Of a stretch of 64,000 nt of DNA, positions 1-8,311 are shown piece after piece (the first letter of the stretch is position 1; every line of letters begins with the position of its first letter). The translations under genes and the position numbers were made by a program. The notes below the pieces were generated by a model. The model searched no databases, was not told the DNA's origin, and worked only from the letters and a program-made list of their open reading frames with translations. The stretch comes from G963675935 sp963719005 (lineage in GTDB: Bacteria; Planctomycetota; Planctomycetia; Pirellulales; Thermoguttaceae), in contig CAVRAR010000001.1 of the NCBI GenBank assembly GCA_963719005.1, forward strand, positions 377,027-441,026, written 5' to 3'.

Positions 1-701
1 TGCCGGCTTGACGTCTCGAGTTCGTCGATCTCCCGATCCAAAGTGCTCTGCTCATCGCTTGCCAAGTGATTTTTTCGATAATTCAGCCGCAACAACTTGC
101 CGCGGGTTTCCTGAAGTTGGTCGCTCAGCGTGAAAAGTTCGGCGGCAATCGGCGCGATCTCCTCGGCCGATTTCCGCCGTATGGAATCGATCGCGTTGGA
201 GAGAATCGCGGCCACGGAGGCATCAGAAGGGGGTGTCAGGTCGGGTCCGGCGACGCCCTTCACAACGCCGTAGAAGTCGCCGTTCTCGGCACGCTCCAAT
301 ACGCAGACCCCGGCCGGAAAGGTCGTCTTGGCGATCGCGTCGTCCTTGATCCAGCGAAAATCCTGGCGCTGTGGGTCTTGCTCGCGATTGGCGGTCTTGA
401 ACTGGGTGCTCGACTGGTCGTTGTCGGGATTGATTGTGCTGTGAATCCGCCGTCCGAAGAACTTTGTGCCGTCCGTCAACGTGACTTCTGCCACCGTTTT
501 CGGCCAGAACACCCCCAAGCCATTTTCCAGCACCACGGCCAGCAGTAAGAAGACCAACGTCAGCATTCCGGCCAGTGCGGCGGCAGTCGTCCAGACGAGC
601 GGTTCGCCGCGCCGCCAGAACCGTCCCCTCTCTCCTTGGTGGAGGGCCGGCGCGGGAGCGGCCTGCGTGGCATCGGGTTCTTCGTTTACGTCTGGCACCA
701 T
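1..701 (-). CDS. pstA: PstA-like phosphate ABC transporter permease, N-terminal part (runs off the window)
   Basis: Partial gene: the frame is open from an ATG at 701 to the window edge, about 233 residues. One hydrophobic helix lies near residues 36-60, followed by a long hydrophilic stretch starting FWPKTVAEVTL and ending in a Glu/Lys-rich helical segment. No permease transmembrane bundle is reached, so the transporter domain must lie beyond the window. The assignment rests on position directly after pstC in a pstS-pstC run and on the large extracytoplasmic insertion known in planctomycete PstA proteins. PstA would pair with PstC as the membrane channel for phosphate import. The 49-bp gap to pstC is a palindromic repeat. 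Identity is inferred from context. Confidence 0.65.
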   Translation of the reverse strand, partial: MVPDVNEEPDATQAAPAPALHQGERGRFWRRGEPLVWTTAAALAGMLTLVFLLLAVVLENGLGVFWPKTVAEVTLTDGTKFFGRRIHSTINPDNDQSSTQFKTANREQDPQRQDFRWIKDDAIAKTTFPAGVCVLERAENGDFYGVVKGVAGPDLTPPSDASVAAILSNAIDSIRRKSAEEIAPIAAELFTLSDQLQETRGKLLRLNYRKNHLASDEQSTLDREIDELETSSR

Positions 702-708
702 TGCCGTC

Positions 709-746
709 CTCACTCCCTGCCCCTCTCCCAAAGGGAGAGGGGAGGC
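709..746. repeat. CCCTCTCCC palindromic repeat, copy 1
   Basis: A short palindrome (CCCTCTCCC-aaa-GGGAGAGGG) fills the spacer between pstC and pstA. The same family recurs near 3304, 3391, 31628, 34873, 56116 and 57287, often with a trailing TAGGGTGAGGG-type tail. As a stem-loop between two co-transcribed genes it could affect mRNA stability. Confidence 0.8.
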
Positions 747-750
747 ATTC

Positions 751-3297
751 TCAAAACCGTCCAAACCGTTTTCGCAGCCGCTGGCGGACCAGTTCCGCGG
801 CCGTGTTCACCGTGAACGTCAGCACAAACAGCAGGACCGCACACAGAAAAAGCACCCGGTAAAGGGTTCCGCCCACCGGCGCTTCGGGAATCTCGACGGC
901 GATGTTGGCCGAGAGCGTTCGCATGCCATTTAAAGGGCTCCAACTCAGGATGGGCGTGTTGCCGGTTGCCATCAACACGATCATCGTCTCGCCGACGGCG
1001 CGGCCGAAGCCGATCATCGTCGCGGCGAAAATCCCCGGACTGGCCGACGGCAACACGACCCGCCACAGCGTCTGCCAGCGGCTCGCCCCGACGGCCATCG
1101 ACGCCGCCGTCATGCTGTAGGGGACGTTCGAGAGCGAGTCCTCCGAAATCGAGAAAATGATCGGGATGACGGTGAAGCCCAGGCCGAATGCGATGATGAT
1201 GTTGTTTCGCTGGTCGTACTGCATGCCCAACGGTCCGCGAAAGAGCCATTGTCGGAAGTTGCCGTCGAAAAGCAGATTCTCCAACGGCGTCGCCAGACAC
1301 ACGGCGATGCCGACGCCCAGCAGCAGCGCGGGCAACACCGCCAGGAACTCATATCCGTTTTCCACCCGCCGTGCCCAATCGTACGGCCGCACAAGCTGCC
1401 ATAGAATCATAAAGACAACAAACGTCAGGGGCACGGCGATCAGGCTTAAGAAGAAGGCGAACAGCCAGTTCTCGATGATCGGGGCCAGCCAGAGCGCGAT
1501 CAGGAAGCCGATCACAACCGAAGGGACCGTTGCCATGACCTCAACCAACGGCTTGATCGTTCTGCGGAAGCCCGGCGTGGTGAAATAGCTGACGTACATC
1601 GCCCCGAACAGCGCCAGCGGCACGGCGAACAGCATGGCATAGAACGTGCCTTTCAACGTGCCGAAGATCAGCGGCACGAGGCTGAATTTCGGCTCGAAAT
1701 CCTCGCCGCCGGTCGTCTGCCACACGTACTCCGGCTGGTCGTAGCCCTCGTATTGAACTTTGCCGAAGAGCGTCTTGAAGCTAATCTCCGGACAGCCGCT
1801 GTCGATCTGCCAGGCGGTCAGCATGCCCGCCGTATCCAGCCCCAGCAGCGCATCGCCGCGTGGTCCAAAAGCCACCTGTAGAGCAGGCGTCTCGCCTGCT
1901 CTTGTTTGTGGTGCACGCGTCTCGCCTGCTTTGTTTGTTACAGTTGCAGGCGGGACGCCTGCACCACCAAGTGCGATCGTAAGCAAGTGCCGCTCGCTGG
2001 TCGTATGGTCGAGATGCACCATGCCGTCCGCATCGAGACTCAGAATCGACTTGTTTCGGCCGGAGGGCAAAATTTCCCGAATGGGGCTGGCGTGGGGCTG
2101 AAGCCGGTGAACCGCCTGCAACTTCCGCGCGCCGTCGGTGTTGACGGGCGACCAGATGGTCAGTTCGCCTTTGGCGTCGCCCACGGCCAGCGACACGTCG
2201 CCCAACACCAGGGCCACTGCCGTAATCGCGCGGCCGTCGGAAAAGGCACGGACTACCTCCCGATTGGCAACGTCCCCCTTTTCGTCAAGTTGCCAGCGCA
2301 GCAGACGACCGTTATCGGTGCCCGCATAAAGCACGCTGCCTTCGCGATCCATCGTCATTGTGCGAACGTGCGCAATGACGTCGTCGCGCACAACGCTTTC
2401 ATGCGTGCTGACTTCCTCGTCGCCCGTCAGCGTTTCGCTGACGGCTTGTCGCAGAAGGGCGATTGTCCCATTCGATAGCAGCGCCGCCCGAGTAATTGCC
2501 CCCGCATCGGAGCGCCTAATGAAGCAACAACGGATGGTTGTGTGATCGACCGTGACCACTGGTCGCGGCTTTACAGCCGATAACGGCGTGGAAATGTCGG
2601 CCAACGATCGAACCGTATAGCGGGCGGCATCGGCGTCCTTGCGATTCGCGGGCTGCGCGACGATCTCGACCAACGACGCCGCGCCGTTGGACCAGGAGAG
2701 CGAGTACTTCCCCGCGTCAAGCGGCTCGACCTGCCGAAGCGTGGTCTTAGTGTCTCCGCCGGGCGGAAGCACTCGCGATTGTCCCGTTAACTTGCCGGCC
2801 AGCAAGTCCACCCACGCAACGGTTCCGTTCTTGCTCCAAACGAAGCCCGTGACCTTCGTCCCCTCGATGTTCGCATCGATGCCGAGTCGCAGAATCGCCC
2901 CCTCGCCATTTGGCAGCGATGTCGTAGGGTGGGTCGATCGCAGCGCAGCCCCACCAGGCTTTTCGACCGTGTTGCGACTCTTGATGGGGCTCTCGGTGGG
3001 GCTGCGCTGCGCTTGACCCACCCTACCATTTCGATTTGGAAACTTGGAGACTTGGAGATTTGGAGATTCGGCCCATGACCCCTGGCCCCTGATCCCTGAT
3101 CCCTGACCGGGAAGCCGGCACGTGCAGACGACGTTCGCCTGCGGCGATTGGAACAATGGAACGGTAACGCCGACGATCAGTGCGAGAATGGCGATCACAC
3201 TCGCAATGACGGTCACTCCGCCCAACGTAATGACCCACCGAGCGAGCTTGTCGTGGCGTTTGGCTCTTCGCGTCGAAGCCGTCTTCAATTTGGGCAT
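751..3297 (-). CDS. pstC: PstC phosphate permease with a beta-propeller-like periplasmic insertion
   Basis: 848 residues, against about 300 for ordinary PstC. One N-terminal helix (about residues 20-48) is followed by some 450 extracytoplasmic residues with WD/propeller-like strands (for example GSVLYAGTDNGRLLRWQ and LAVGDAKGELTIWSP). The permease part (about residues 530-840) has several helices and the binding-protein-dependent EAA-type loop (AVGASRWQTLWRVVLPSASP). It forms the inner-membrane phosphate channel with PstA. The propeller region is interrupted by repeat-derived peptides at roughly residues 64-135 and 443-475, which read as translations of interspersed palindromes. It lies downstream of pstS and upstream of pstA. 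The start is the first ATG (MPKLKTAS), directly after a repeat-filled spacer. Confidence 0.88.
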   Translation of the reverse strand: MPKLKTASTRRAKRHDKLARWVITLGGVTVIASVIAILALIVGVTVPLFQSPQANVVCTCRLPGQGSGIRGQGSWAESPNLQVSKFPNRNGRVGQAQRSPTESPIKSRNTVEKPGGAALRSTHPTTSLPNGEGAILRLGIDANIEGTKVTGFVWSKNGTVAWVDLLAGKLTGQSRVLPPGGDTKTTLRQVEPLDAGKYSLSWSNGAASLVEIVAQPANRKDADAARYTVRSLADISTPLSAVKPRPVVTVDHTTIRCCFIRRSDAGAITRAALLSNGTIALLRQAVSETLTGDEEVSTHESVVRDDVIAHVRTMTMDREGSVLYAGTDNGRLLRWQLDEKGDVANREVVRAFSDGRAITAVALVLGDVSLAVGDAKGELTIWSPVNTDGARKLQAVHRLQPHASPIREILPSGRNKSILSLDADGMVHLDHTTSERHLLTIALGGAGVPPATVTNKAGETRAPQTRAGETPALQVAFGPRGDALLGLDTAGMLTAWQIDSGCPEISFKTLFGKVQYEGYDQPEYVWQTTGGEDFEPKFSLVPLIFGTLKGTFYAMLFAVPLALFGAMYVSYFTTPGFRRTIKPLVEVMATVPSVVIGFLIALWLAPIIENWLFAFFLSLIAVPLTFVVFMILWQLVRPYDWARRVENGYEFLAVLPALLLGVGIAVCLATPLENLLFDGNFRQWLFRGPLGMQYDQRNNIIIAFGLGFTVIPIIFSISEDSLSNVPYSMTAASMAVGASRWQTLWRVVLPSASPGIFAATMIGFGRAVGETMIVLMATGNTPILSWSPLNGMRTLSANIAVEIPEAPVGGTLYRVLFLCAVLLFVLTFTVNTAAELVRQRLRKRFGRF
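1872..1972. repeat. AGETPALQ-type repeat cluster inside pstC
   Basis: Alternating direct and inverted copies of GCAGGCGTCTCGCCTGC-like sequence stay in frame with pstC and encode a peptide containing AGETRAP and AGETPALQ. The surrounding propeller strands continue on both sides, so this looks like an in-frame insertion. Confidence 0.75.
2921..3110. repeat. Compound in-frame repeat insertion near the pstC 5' end
   Basis: Two inverted arms, GTAGGGTGGGTCGATCGCAG near 2923 and its loose complement ending TTGACCCACCCTACC near 3028, bracket a spacer encoding VGQAQRSPT and GGAALRSTHPT. They are followed by tandem short units of the type CCCCTGATCCCTGATCCCTG (3074-3110). All of it is open in the pstC frame. 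Confidence 0.75.
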
Positions 3298-3303
3298 ACA
3301 ATT

Positions 3304-3425
3304 ACTCCCCTCGCCCTTTGGGAGAGGGGCAGGGGGTGAGGGCGTCAGCGGCAGAGGATTACGCGGTACGGACCGCCTGCTCCCGCGCCGCCTTCACCCC
3401 AGCCCTCTCCCAAAGGGAGAGGGGA
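3304..3425. repeat. CCCTCTCCC palindromic repeats, copies 2 and 3
   Basis: Two copies of the GGGAGAGGG palindrome lie at about 3304-3343 and 3391-3425, in opposite order of their tails. They fill the pstS-pstC spacer. Confidence 0.8.
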
Positions 3426-3435
3426 CAGCAAGAGC

Positions 3436-4428
3436 CTATTTCAACAGCTCAAGCTGCTTCGCGTCGATTTTCGCCGGCAACGGCCCATAGCCATCTTTCA
3501 CAACGATCTTCTGGCCCTCGGCGGAAAGCACGAACCTGAGAAACTCTTCGATGAGCTTCGGCATCGGCTCGTCCGGCTTCTTCGCCACGTAGATGTACAG
3601 CGTCCGCCCGAGCGGATAGGCGCCTTTCAAGGCGTTGGGGAACGTGGGCTCGACCAGCGGCGACTTGGCGTTTTTGGCCAGCGGAATCGCGCGAACTTCC
3701 GACGTGCGGTAGCCGATGCCCGAATAGCCGATGCCCGCCCGATCGGCGGCCACGCCGTTGACCACCGCGGCCGAGCCGGGCTGCTCCTTCACGGTATCCT
3801 TGTAGTCGCCCTTGCCGAGCGCGTGTTCCTTGAAATACGCATACGTGCCGCTGGCCGAATTTCGGCCGTAGAGGCTCATCGGCATCGCTTCCCAATCGCC
3901 GGTCAGCCCGACTTGCCCCCACGTGGTAACGTCGGCGTGGCTGCTCTTGTGCGTTTTCGAGAAAATGCCGTCGAGTTCGGCCAGCGTCAGCCCCTTGATC
4001 GGATTGTCCTTGTGGACGTAGACGGCCAGACAATCCAAAGCCACGCTGACCCGCGTCGGTTTGAAGCCGTGCTTCTTTTCGAAGGCGTCTTCCTCCTCGG
4101 GCTTCATTTTGCGCGACATCGGTCCAAGCTGGGCCGTGCCGGCGATCAAGGCCGGCGGGGCGGTGGCCGACCCCTTACCCTCGACTTGAATCTTGACGTT
4201 CGGATAGAGCTTGCCAAACGCCTCGGCCCAGTAGGTCATCAGATTGTTCAGCGTGTCGGAGCCGATGCTGTTGAGGCTGCCGTCCACGCCCGACACCTTC
4301 TCGTAATGCTTGATAGCGGCGTCAACCGCATCCTTGGCCTGGCATTGTCGTCCTCCTATGAAAACGCCCAAGCCGAGAACTGCTCCCAAAACCACCGCTT
4401 TTCGTCCAAGAGTCCAAAGCGTCCGCAT
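3436..4428 (-). CDS. pstS: PstS periplasmic phosphate-binding protein
   Basis: About 330 residues. An N-terminal signal peptide (MRTLWTLGRKAVVLGAVLG) precedes a PstS/SBP-like fold. Typical segments are VSGVDGSLNSIGSDTLNNLM, which contributes to phosphate binding, NSASGTYAYFKE, and a C-terminal PKLIEEFLRFVLSAEGQ stretch. It captures phosphate in the periplasm and hands it to PstC/PstA. I chose the ATG at 4428 because AGGAGGG sits at proper spacing before it; the upstream alternative at 4458 has no such site. The Pho-box candidate at 4495-4533 lies just upstream, so PhoB control is likely. It is first in the pstSCA run. Confidence 0.92.
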   Translation of the reverse strand: MRTLWTLGRKAVVLGAVLGLGVFIGGRQCQAKDAVDAAIKHYEKVSGVDGSLNSIGSDTLNNLMTYWAEAFGKLYPNVKIQVEGKGSATAPPALIAGTAQLGPMSRKMKPEEEDAFEKKHGFKPTRVSVALDCLAVYVHKDNPIKGLTLAELDGIFSKTHKSSHADVTTWGQVGLTGDWEAMPMSLYGRNSASGTYAYFKEHALGKGDYKDTVKEQPGSAAVVNGVAADRAGIGYSGIGYRTSEVRAIPLAKNAKSPLVEPTFPNALKGAYPLGRTLYIYVAKKPDEPMPKLIEEFLRFVLSAEGQKIVVKDGYGPLPAKIDAKQLELLK

Positions 4429-4494
4429 GGCAGGCCCTCCTACTGTCTGTGTGTACAAAATCCCCGCTTACCCCACACAAATGCTAGGGGCGCC

Positions 4495-4533
4495 GGTTAG
4501 ACGAATGTGGGCAATCGGTTAGAAATTGGTTAG
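4495..4533 (-). promoter_or_regulatory. Candidate Pho box upstream of pstS
   Basis: GGTTAG (CTAACC on the coding strand) occurs at 4495, 4517 and 4528. The spacings of 22 and 11 bp keep all three in one 11-bp phase. Direct repeats at 11-bp period are the known layout of PhoB/PhoP binding sites. The block sits about 70-105 bp before the pstS start. The similar but weaker pair before phoB supports the reading. Binding is inferred. Confidence 0.55.
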
Positions 4534-4618
4534 CCCGCCGAATTGACCGGGGAGATGGCGAGGATGAGTGGACGGGGAAGAGACGGCGACAGGCTTTCGC
4601 GGAAGGGAAGAGCTTGTT

Positions 4619-4706
4619 GTTGTAAGGCGGATTTCAATCCGCCCCGTATTGCTTGGCGGACTAAAGTTTCACCCTACTTTGCTAGGCGGACTAAAGTGCG
4701 CCCTAC
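4619..4706. repeat. GGCGGATTTCAATCCGCC repeat, copy 1
   Basis: A hairpin-forming unit (GGCGGATTTCAATCCGCC) is followed by two GGCGGACTAAAGT units. A related block lies at 48795-48854 before the PLP enzyme. It sits in the phoR-pstS intergenic space, which otherwise holds the Pho box and nothing else visible. Confidence 0.75.
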
Positions 4707-4729
4707 GATGAAATGGGCAAGTTGTTCCG

Positions 4730-6553
4730 TTACGGTCCTTGGACGGTCGCTGTTCCGTCCCGCGTGAATGCCCCTTCGAATGGTGCCCGGGGCAGCCGCA
4801 AGCAGAACGTGCTGCCGACCCCCACTGTACTCTCAACGCTGACCGAACCACGATGGGCCAGCGCGATGTGCCGGACAATCGCCAGTCCCAGCCCCGTGCC
4901 GCCCAGTTCGCGGCTGCGAGCCTTGTCGACGCGGTAGAATCGCTCGAAGAGCCGCGGCAAATGCTGGGCGTCGATGCCGCAACCCTGATCCTTGACGCGA
5001 ATCACAAGCTCCGCCCCCTCGCAAGCGGCGGAAACCACGACGGCGGCTTCCTCATTGCTGCATTTGATGGCGTTGTCCAACAGGTTGACCACGGCCTGCT
5101 CCAACAGGGCCGCGTTGATCTCGCCGCTGAGATCGTCCGGGCAGACCAGCTCGATCTTGACCGCCTTCTCGACCGCCTTCTTCTCGCACATCTCGATGGC
5201 CGCCTGGAGCACTCCCCGGATCGATTCCGGCGACAGTTCGATGCGTTGTTCCTCGGAGCCGCGCTCGATGCGCGAGAGCATCAGCAGGTCGCAGATAATG
5301 GCGTCGAGCCGATTGACTTGCCGCAGCATGATTTGCAGGAAGCGGTGTGCGTTCTCCTTGTCCTCGAAGGCGCCGTCCACCAGCGTCTCGATGAAACCCT
5401 TGATCGACGTGATCGGAGTCCGCAGTTCGTGCGACACGTTGGCCACGAAGTCGCGGCGGACCTCTTCCAAGTGGCGCAATCGCGTGTTGTCGTGCAGAAC
5501 GACCAGCACGCCGATCTTGCCCCGCTGCGGGTCGTGCAGCAGAGTGCCGTGAGCGCTCACCCAGCGGTCCTGCGCGCCGCGGATCTGGAAGTCGCCTTCG
5601 ACGGGCGAGGGGCTGGCCAACGCGGTTTCGATGAACTGAAGCAGATCCGCCTTGCGAATCACCTCGTAGATGCCCCGCCCCTGCAATTTCGCCGCTTCCT
5701 CGCCCAACAGCGTGGCGCAGGCTTTGTTGAGGCTCAAGATCGTACCTTCGTTGTCGATCGCCAAGACGCCTTCCTCCATGCTGGATAACATTGCGTCCCG
5801 TTCGTTCTGTTGGCGCAACACCGTCCTGATTCGTTCGTCCAACTGTTCGGCCATGCGGTTCATGGTCTCGGCCAGCGCGGTGATTTCCGCCGACCCGGCG
5901 ACGCGCAGCCGATGGTTCAGGTCGCCCGCGGCGAAACGGTCCACTCCGGCCTTGATCTCCTCCAGGGGCCGGCTCATGCGGCGGGAAATGACCAGGCTGA
6001 TGGCGGCATAGCACAACACCCCGACGAACGCCGCCATCAGGACACGGTCGCGAACCTGGCTCAACGCGGTGCTCAACGCGGTAAGCGGGAAGGACGTCCG
6101 CACCACCGCCACCGGCCCGTCGCCGTGCATCAGCCGAACGGCCACGTAGATGCGATCCTCGTGCAGCGTCGCGCTGTGACGAATGATGTAGCCCGAGCCG
6201 GCGGCGAAAGCGTCCTTGATCTCCTCGCGGCCACCGTGGTTGTCCATGTCGGCGGGATCGGCATCGGAATCGCCGATCACCTTGCCCGACGGAAGCACGG
6301 CGGTAATCCGCGTGCGACTCGCATGGCCGAGCGTCTTGCAGAGCGTGTCAACTTTGTCGGGCTGGTTCTTCGTCAACAGATCGTCGATAGGTTCCGCAGC
6401 CAGCCAGGCGCGGGCTTCCAGGTCGGCTCTCATGTGTTGCGTGTAGAGCCGCTCGACAACATCGGAACCGTACAGGCCGAGCGCCACGAGCAAGACGATG
6501 GGCACCCACAGGTAGGAGATGAACAGGCGCCACCACAGCCGTCTCTTGCGCAT
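4730..6553 (-). CDS. phoR: PhoR-type sensor histidine kinase
   Basis: 607 residues: helix 11-30, periplasmic sensor about 31-168, helix 169-190, HAMP 190-240, PAS about 255-350, HisKA with the phospho-acceptor His near 375 in NVSHELRTPITS, and HATPase_c with LLDNAIK, VKDQGCGID and GGTGLGLAIV. It senses phosphate status, probably through Pst, and phosphorylates PhoB. The gene follows phoB by 3 nt, so the two are co-transcribed. The long periplasmic sensor differs from E. coli PhoR, which lacks one, but resembles PhoR of Gram-positives. The C-terminal tail after the ATPase domain is short and ordinary. Confidence 0.93.
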   Translation of the reverse strand: MRKRRLWWRLFISYLWVPIVLLVALGLYGSDVVERLYTQHMRADLEARAWLAAEPIDDLLTKNQPDKVDTLCKTLGHASRTRITAVLPSGKVIGDSDADPADMDNHGGREEIKDAFAAGSGYIIRHSATLHEDRIYVAVRLMHGDGPVAVVRTSFPLTALSTALSQVRDRVLMAAFVGVLCYAAISLVISRRMSRPLEEIKAGVDRFAAGDLNHRLRVAGSAEITALAETMNRMAEQLDERIRTVLRQQNERDAMLSSMEEGVLAIDNEGTILSLNKACATLLGEEAAKLQGRGIYEVIRKADLLQFIETALASPSPVEGDFQIRGAQDRWVSAHGTLLHDPQRGKIGVLVVLHDNTRLRHLEEVRRDFVANVSHELRTPITSIKGFIETLVDGAFEDKENAHRFLQIMLRQVNRLDAIICDLLMLSRIERGSEEQRIELSPESIRGVLQAAIEMCEKKAVEKAVKIELVCPDDLSGEINAALLEQAVVNLLDNAIKCSNEEAAVVVSAACEGAELVIRVKDQGCGIDAQHLPRLFERFYRVDKARSRELGGTGLGLAIVRHIALAHRGSVSVESTVGVGSTFCLRLPRAPFEGAFTRDGTATVQGP

Positions 6554-6556
6554 CGA

Positions 6557-7264
6557 CTATTCCTTGAAGCGATACCCGACGCCGCGGACCGTCTCGATGT
6601 AACTTCCCGCCTCGCCGAGTTTCTTCCGCAGGCCGACAATCTGCACGTCCACCGCGCGATCCGTAATAGCATAATTGTCGCCGTGGACGCCGTCGAGTAT
6701 CTGTTGCCGCGTAAAGACCCAGCCGGGCCGCTGGGCCAGGAAATGCAGCAGCTTGAATTCCGTCGCCGTCAGGTCTACCAGTTTGCCGCAGATGAACACT
6801 TCATGTCGCCCCGGATGGATCCTCAAGTCTCGAATCTCGACGACTTCGCTCTCCTCGTCCTCATCTTCACCCGACTGGTCGCGCTCCGCCTCGGCACGCC
6901 GCAATACGGCCTGGATTCGGGCGAGCAGCACCTTGGGGCTGAACGGCTTGGTGACATAGTCGTCGGCCCCCATGTTCAGCCCCGCCACGATGTCCGGCTC
7001 TTCCCCTTTGGCCGTAAGCATAATGATGGGAATCGACCGGAACCTCGGGCTTTCTTTCAGCTTCCGACAGACCCTCAGCCCATCGAGGCCGGGCAGCATG
7101 ATGTCCAAGAGGATCAGGTCGGGCGTTTTCGACTCGACGGCCGACAGCGCGTCTTCCCCCGAGGCCACGCCGGCGACCTGATAGCCCTCCTTCAACAGGT
7201 TGTAGCTGACCAGTTCGCGGATGTCCTCTTCGTCTTCGACCACAAGCACGGATTGTCGAACCAT
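6557..7264 (-). CDS. phoB: PhoB-type response regulator
   Basis: 235 residues. The receiver domain has acidic residues at 10-14 and the phosphorylation Asp near 54 (LILLDIMLPG). The OmpR/PhoB winged helix spans about 135-232 and ends in RGVGYRFKE. A Glu/Asp-rich linker (SGEDEDEESEV) joins the two domains and is longer than usual. It activates phosphate-starvation genes when phosphorylated by PhoR. I chose the ATG at 7264 because the conserved receiver start (SVLVVEDEE) follows at once and GAAGGGA precedes it; the longer frame adds 33 non-conserved residues encoded by a repeat-containing leader. A Pho-box-like pair lies upstream at 7389-7405. Confidence 0.94.
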   Translation of the reverse strand: MVRQSVLVVEDEEDIRELVSYNLLKEGYQVAGVASGEDALSAVESKTPDLILLDIMLPGLDGLRVCRKLKESPRFRSIPIIMLTAKGEEPDIVAGLNMGADDYVTKPFSPKVLLARIQAVLRRAEAERDQSGEDEDEESEVVEIRDLRIHPGRHEVFICGKLVDLTATEFKLLHFLAQRPGWVFTRQQILDGVHGDNYAITDRAVDVQIVGLRKKLGEAGSYIETVRGVGYRFKE

Positions 7265-7296
7265 AGTCAGTCCCTTCGTGGACACGGCGTCCGCAC

Positions 7297-7317
7297 GAAG
7301 CGGCGGGATGCCGCTTC
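7297..7317. repeat. GAAGCGGC hairpin in the phoB leader
   Basis: A perfect inverted repeat, GAAGCGGC-ggga-tGCCGCTTC, sits about 35-55 bp before the phoB start. It could fold in the mRNA leader. It resembles other GC-rich palindromes in this window. Confidence 0.45.
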
Positions 7318-7388
7318 TACGGTCACCGATCAGTAAGCGGTTGCCAACGGTTCTTGTCAACATTCGTGCTAATACTGTAGTGCCGGTT

Positions 7389-7405
7389 CATTAGAATTCT
7401 GTTAG
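7389..7405 (-). promoter_or_regulatory. Candidate Pho box upstream of phoB
   Basis: CATTAG at 7389 and TGTTAG at 7400 (CTAACA-gaatt-CTAATG on the coding strand) are direct repeats spaced exactly 11 bp, the same period as the block before pstS. Autoregulation of phoB by PhoB is common. This is a two-unit site and weaker than the pstS block. Confidence 0.4.
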
Positions 7406-7428
7406 GAATGGGCGAAATTTCCGCAATC

Positions 7429-7866
7429 TTATCCATCATCCGTGTTGGCCAGGGCGTTGGGTAGTGTCTCGACAAACGCCCGAATCGCGTCTCGCACGCG
7501 GCGATACGGGGCCAGACGCTCCTCCTCCGTTTGGGCGCCGGCTGCCAAACGGGGCGGGTCGTCGAATCCAACGTGAACGACCTTGGCCCTTCCCGGAAAC
7601 ACCGGGCACGCCTCGCGGGCATTATCGCAAACCGTCACGACATAATCAAACGCAACTCCCCGAAGCTCGCCGACCAGCTTCGACCGCTGCCCGGAGATAT
7701 CCACCCCCGCCTCGGCCATCACCCGAACCGCGTCTGGGTTCAATCCGTGTGCTTCGATCCCCGCCGAGTACGCCTCGATCCGATCGCCGTGAAGATGGCG
7801 TGCCCAACCTTCAGCCATTTGGCTGCGGCAAGAATTGCCGGTGCAAAGGAAGAGGACTTTCAGCAT
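7429..7866 (-). CDS. arsC: Thioredoxin-coupled arsenate reductase ArsC (LMW phosphatase fold)
   Basis: 145 residues. The phosphatase P-loop CTGNSCRS begins at residue 8. A Cys pair spaced seven apart (CDNAREAC) matches the Cys82/Cys89 redox pair of Staphylococcus-type ArsC, which separates it from plain tyrosine phosphatases. It reduces arsenate to arsenite in the cytoplasm using thioredoxin. No ArsR or arsenite pump gene is adjacent. It sits just upstream of phoB on the same strand, which makes sense because Pst systems admit arsenate along with phosphate. The start is the ATG at 7866 directly before the P-loop strand; a TTG at 7890 would add eight residues. Confidence 0.85.
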   Translation of the reverse strand: MLKVLFLCTGNSCRSQMAEGWARHLHGDRIEAYSAGIEAHGLNPDAVRVMAEAGVDISGQRSKLVGELRGVAFDYVVTVCDNAREACPVFPGRAKVVHVGFDDPPRLAAGAQTEEERLAPYRRVRDAIRAFVETLPNALANTDDG

Positions 7867-8064
7867 CGGTGAAGTTGTTTTCCGCACCAAAGATGGTCAG
7901 GGCACGCCGTTCCAAGATCCCATTATACCGCCGGCGGGACGAGCCGTCTTGTCATTCGTCGCTGTGCCCAGAATGGCGTGATTCGCCGGAAAATCCCACC
8001 GCACATCCGCCGCCTTTCTTGTAGACGGACAATAACCTACGTATATTATAAAGAGGACCATCCG

Positions 8065-8292
8065 ATGAGCGATTTTGTGATCTGCATTAGCAATACCGAC
8101 CATCCGGCGAGCCTGATCCTTGGCAAAGTCTACCGCAGGCTGCCCGACGCGGAAGCTGAAGCACACGAAATGCTCCGCGTTGTGGACGAGGACACCTCCG
8201 AACCGGACGGCTATCTTTATCCGGCCTCTATCTTCGCGCCCATCGAATTGCCTGAATCGGCCCAACGAGCGTTGGTAGCGGCAAACGGCTGA
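8065..8292 (+). CDS. Small conserved-looking hypothetical protein
   Basis: 75 residues starting MSDFVICISN. It is acidic and soluble, with no signal peptide or helix pair. AAGAGGA 8 nt before the ATG at 8065 decides the start over the longer upstream frame. Codon use and an even distribution of charged residues look like real coding. It is divergent from arsC. I do not recognise the family, although short proteins ending in this kind of Leu/Pro-rich stretch (YPASIFAPIELP) occur in planctomycetes. Function unknown. Confidence 0.6.
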   Translation: MSDFVICISNTDHPASLILGKVYRRLPDAEAEAHEMLRVVDEDTSEPDGYLYPASIFAPIELPESAQRALVAANG

Positions 8293-8311
8293 AATCTGTC
8301 GTTGGGCAGGA

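Noticed and set aside
5810..7336. 508-codon open frame opposite phoR and phoB
   Set aside because: phoR and phoB have all domains and residues; this frame is a shadow.
8019..8047. TTGTAG - 17 bp - TATATT promoter before the 75-residue gene
   Set aside because: Transcription would start at about 8054, cutting into the ribosome site at 8051-8057, so it is not a good promoter for that ATG. Left unannotated.
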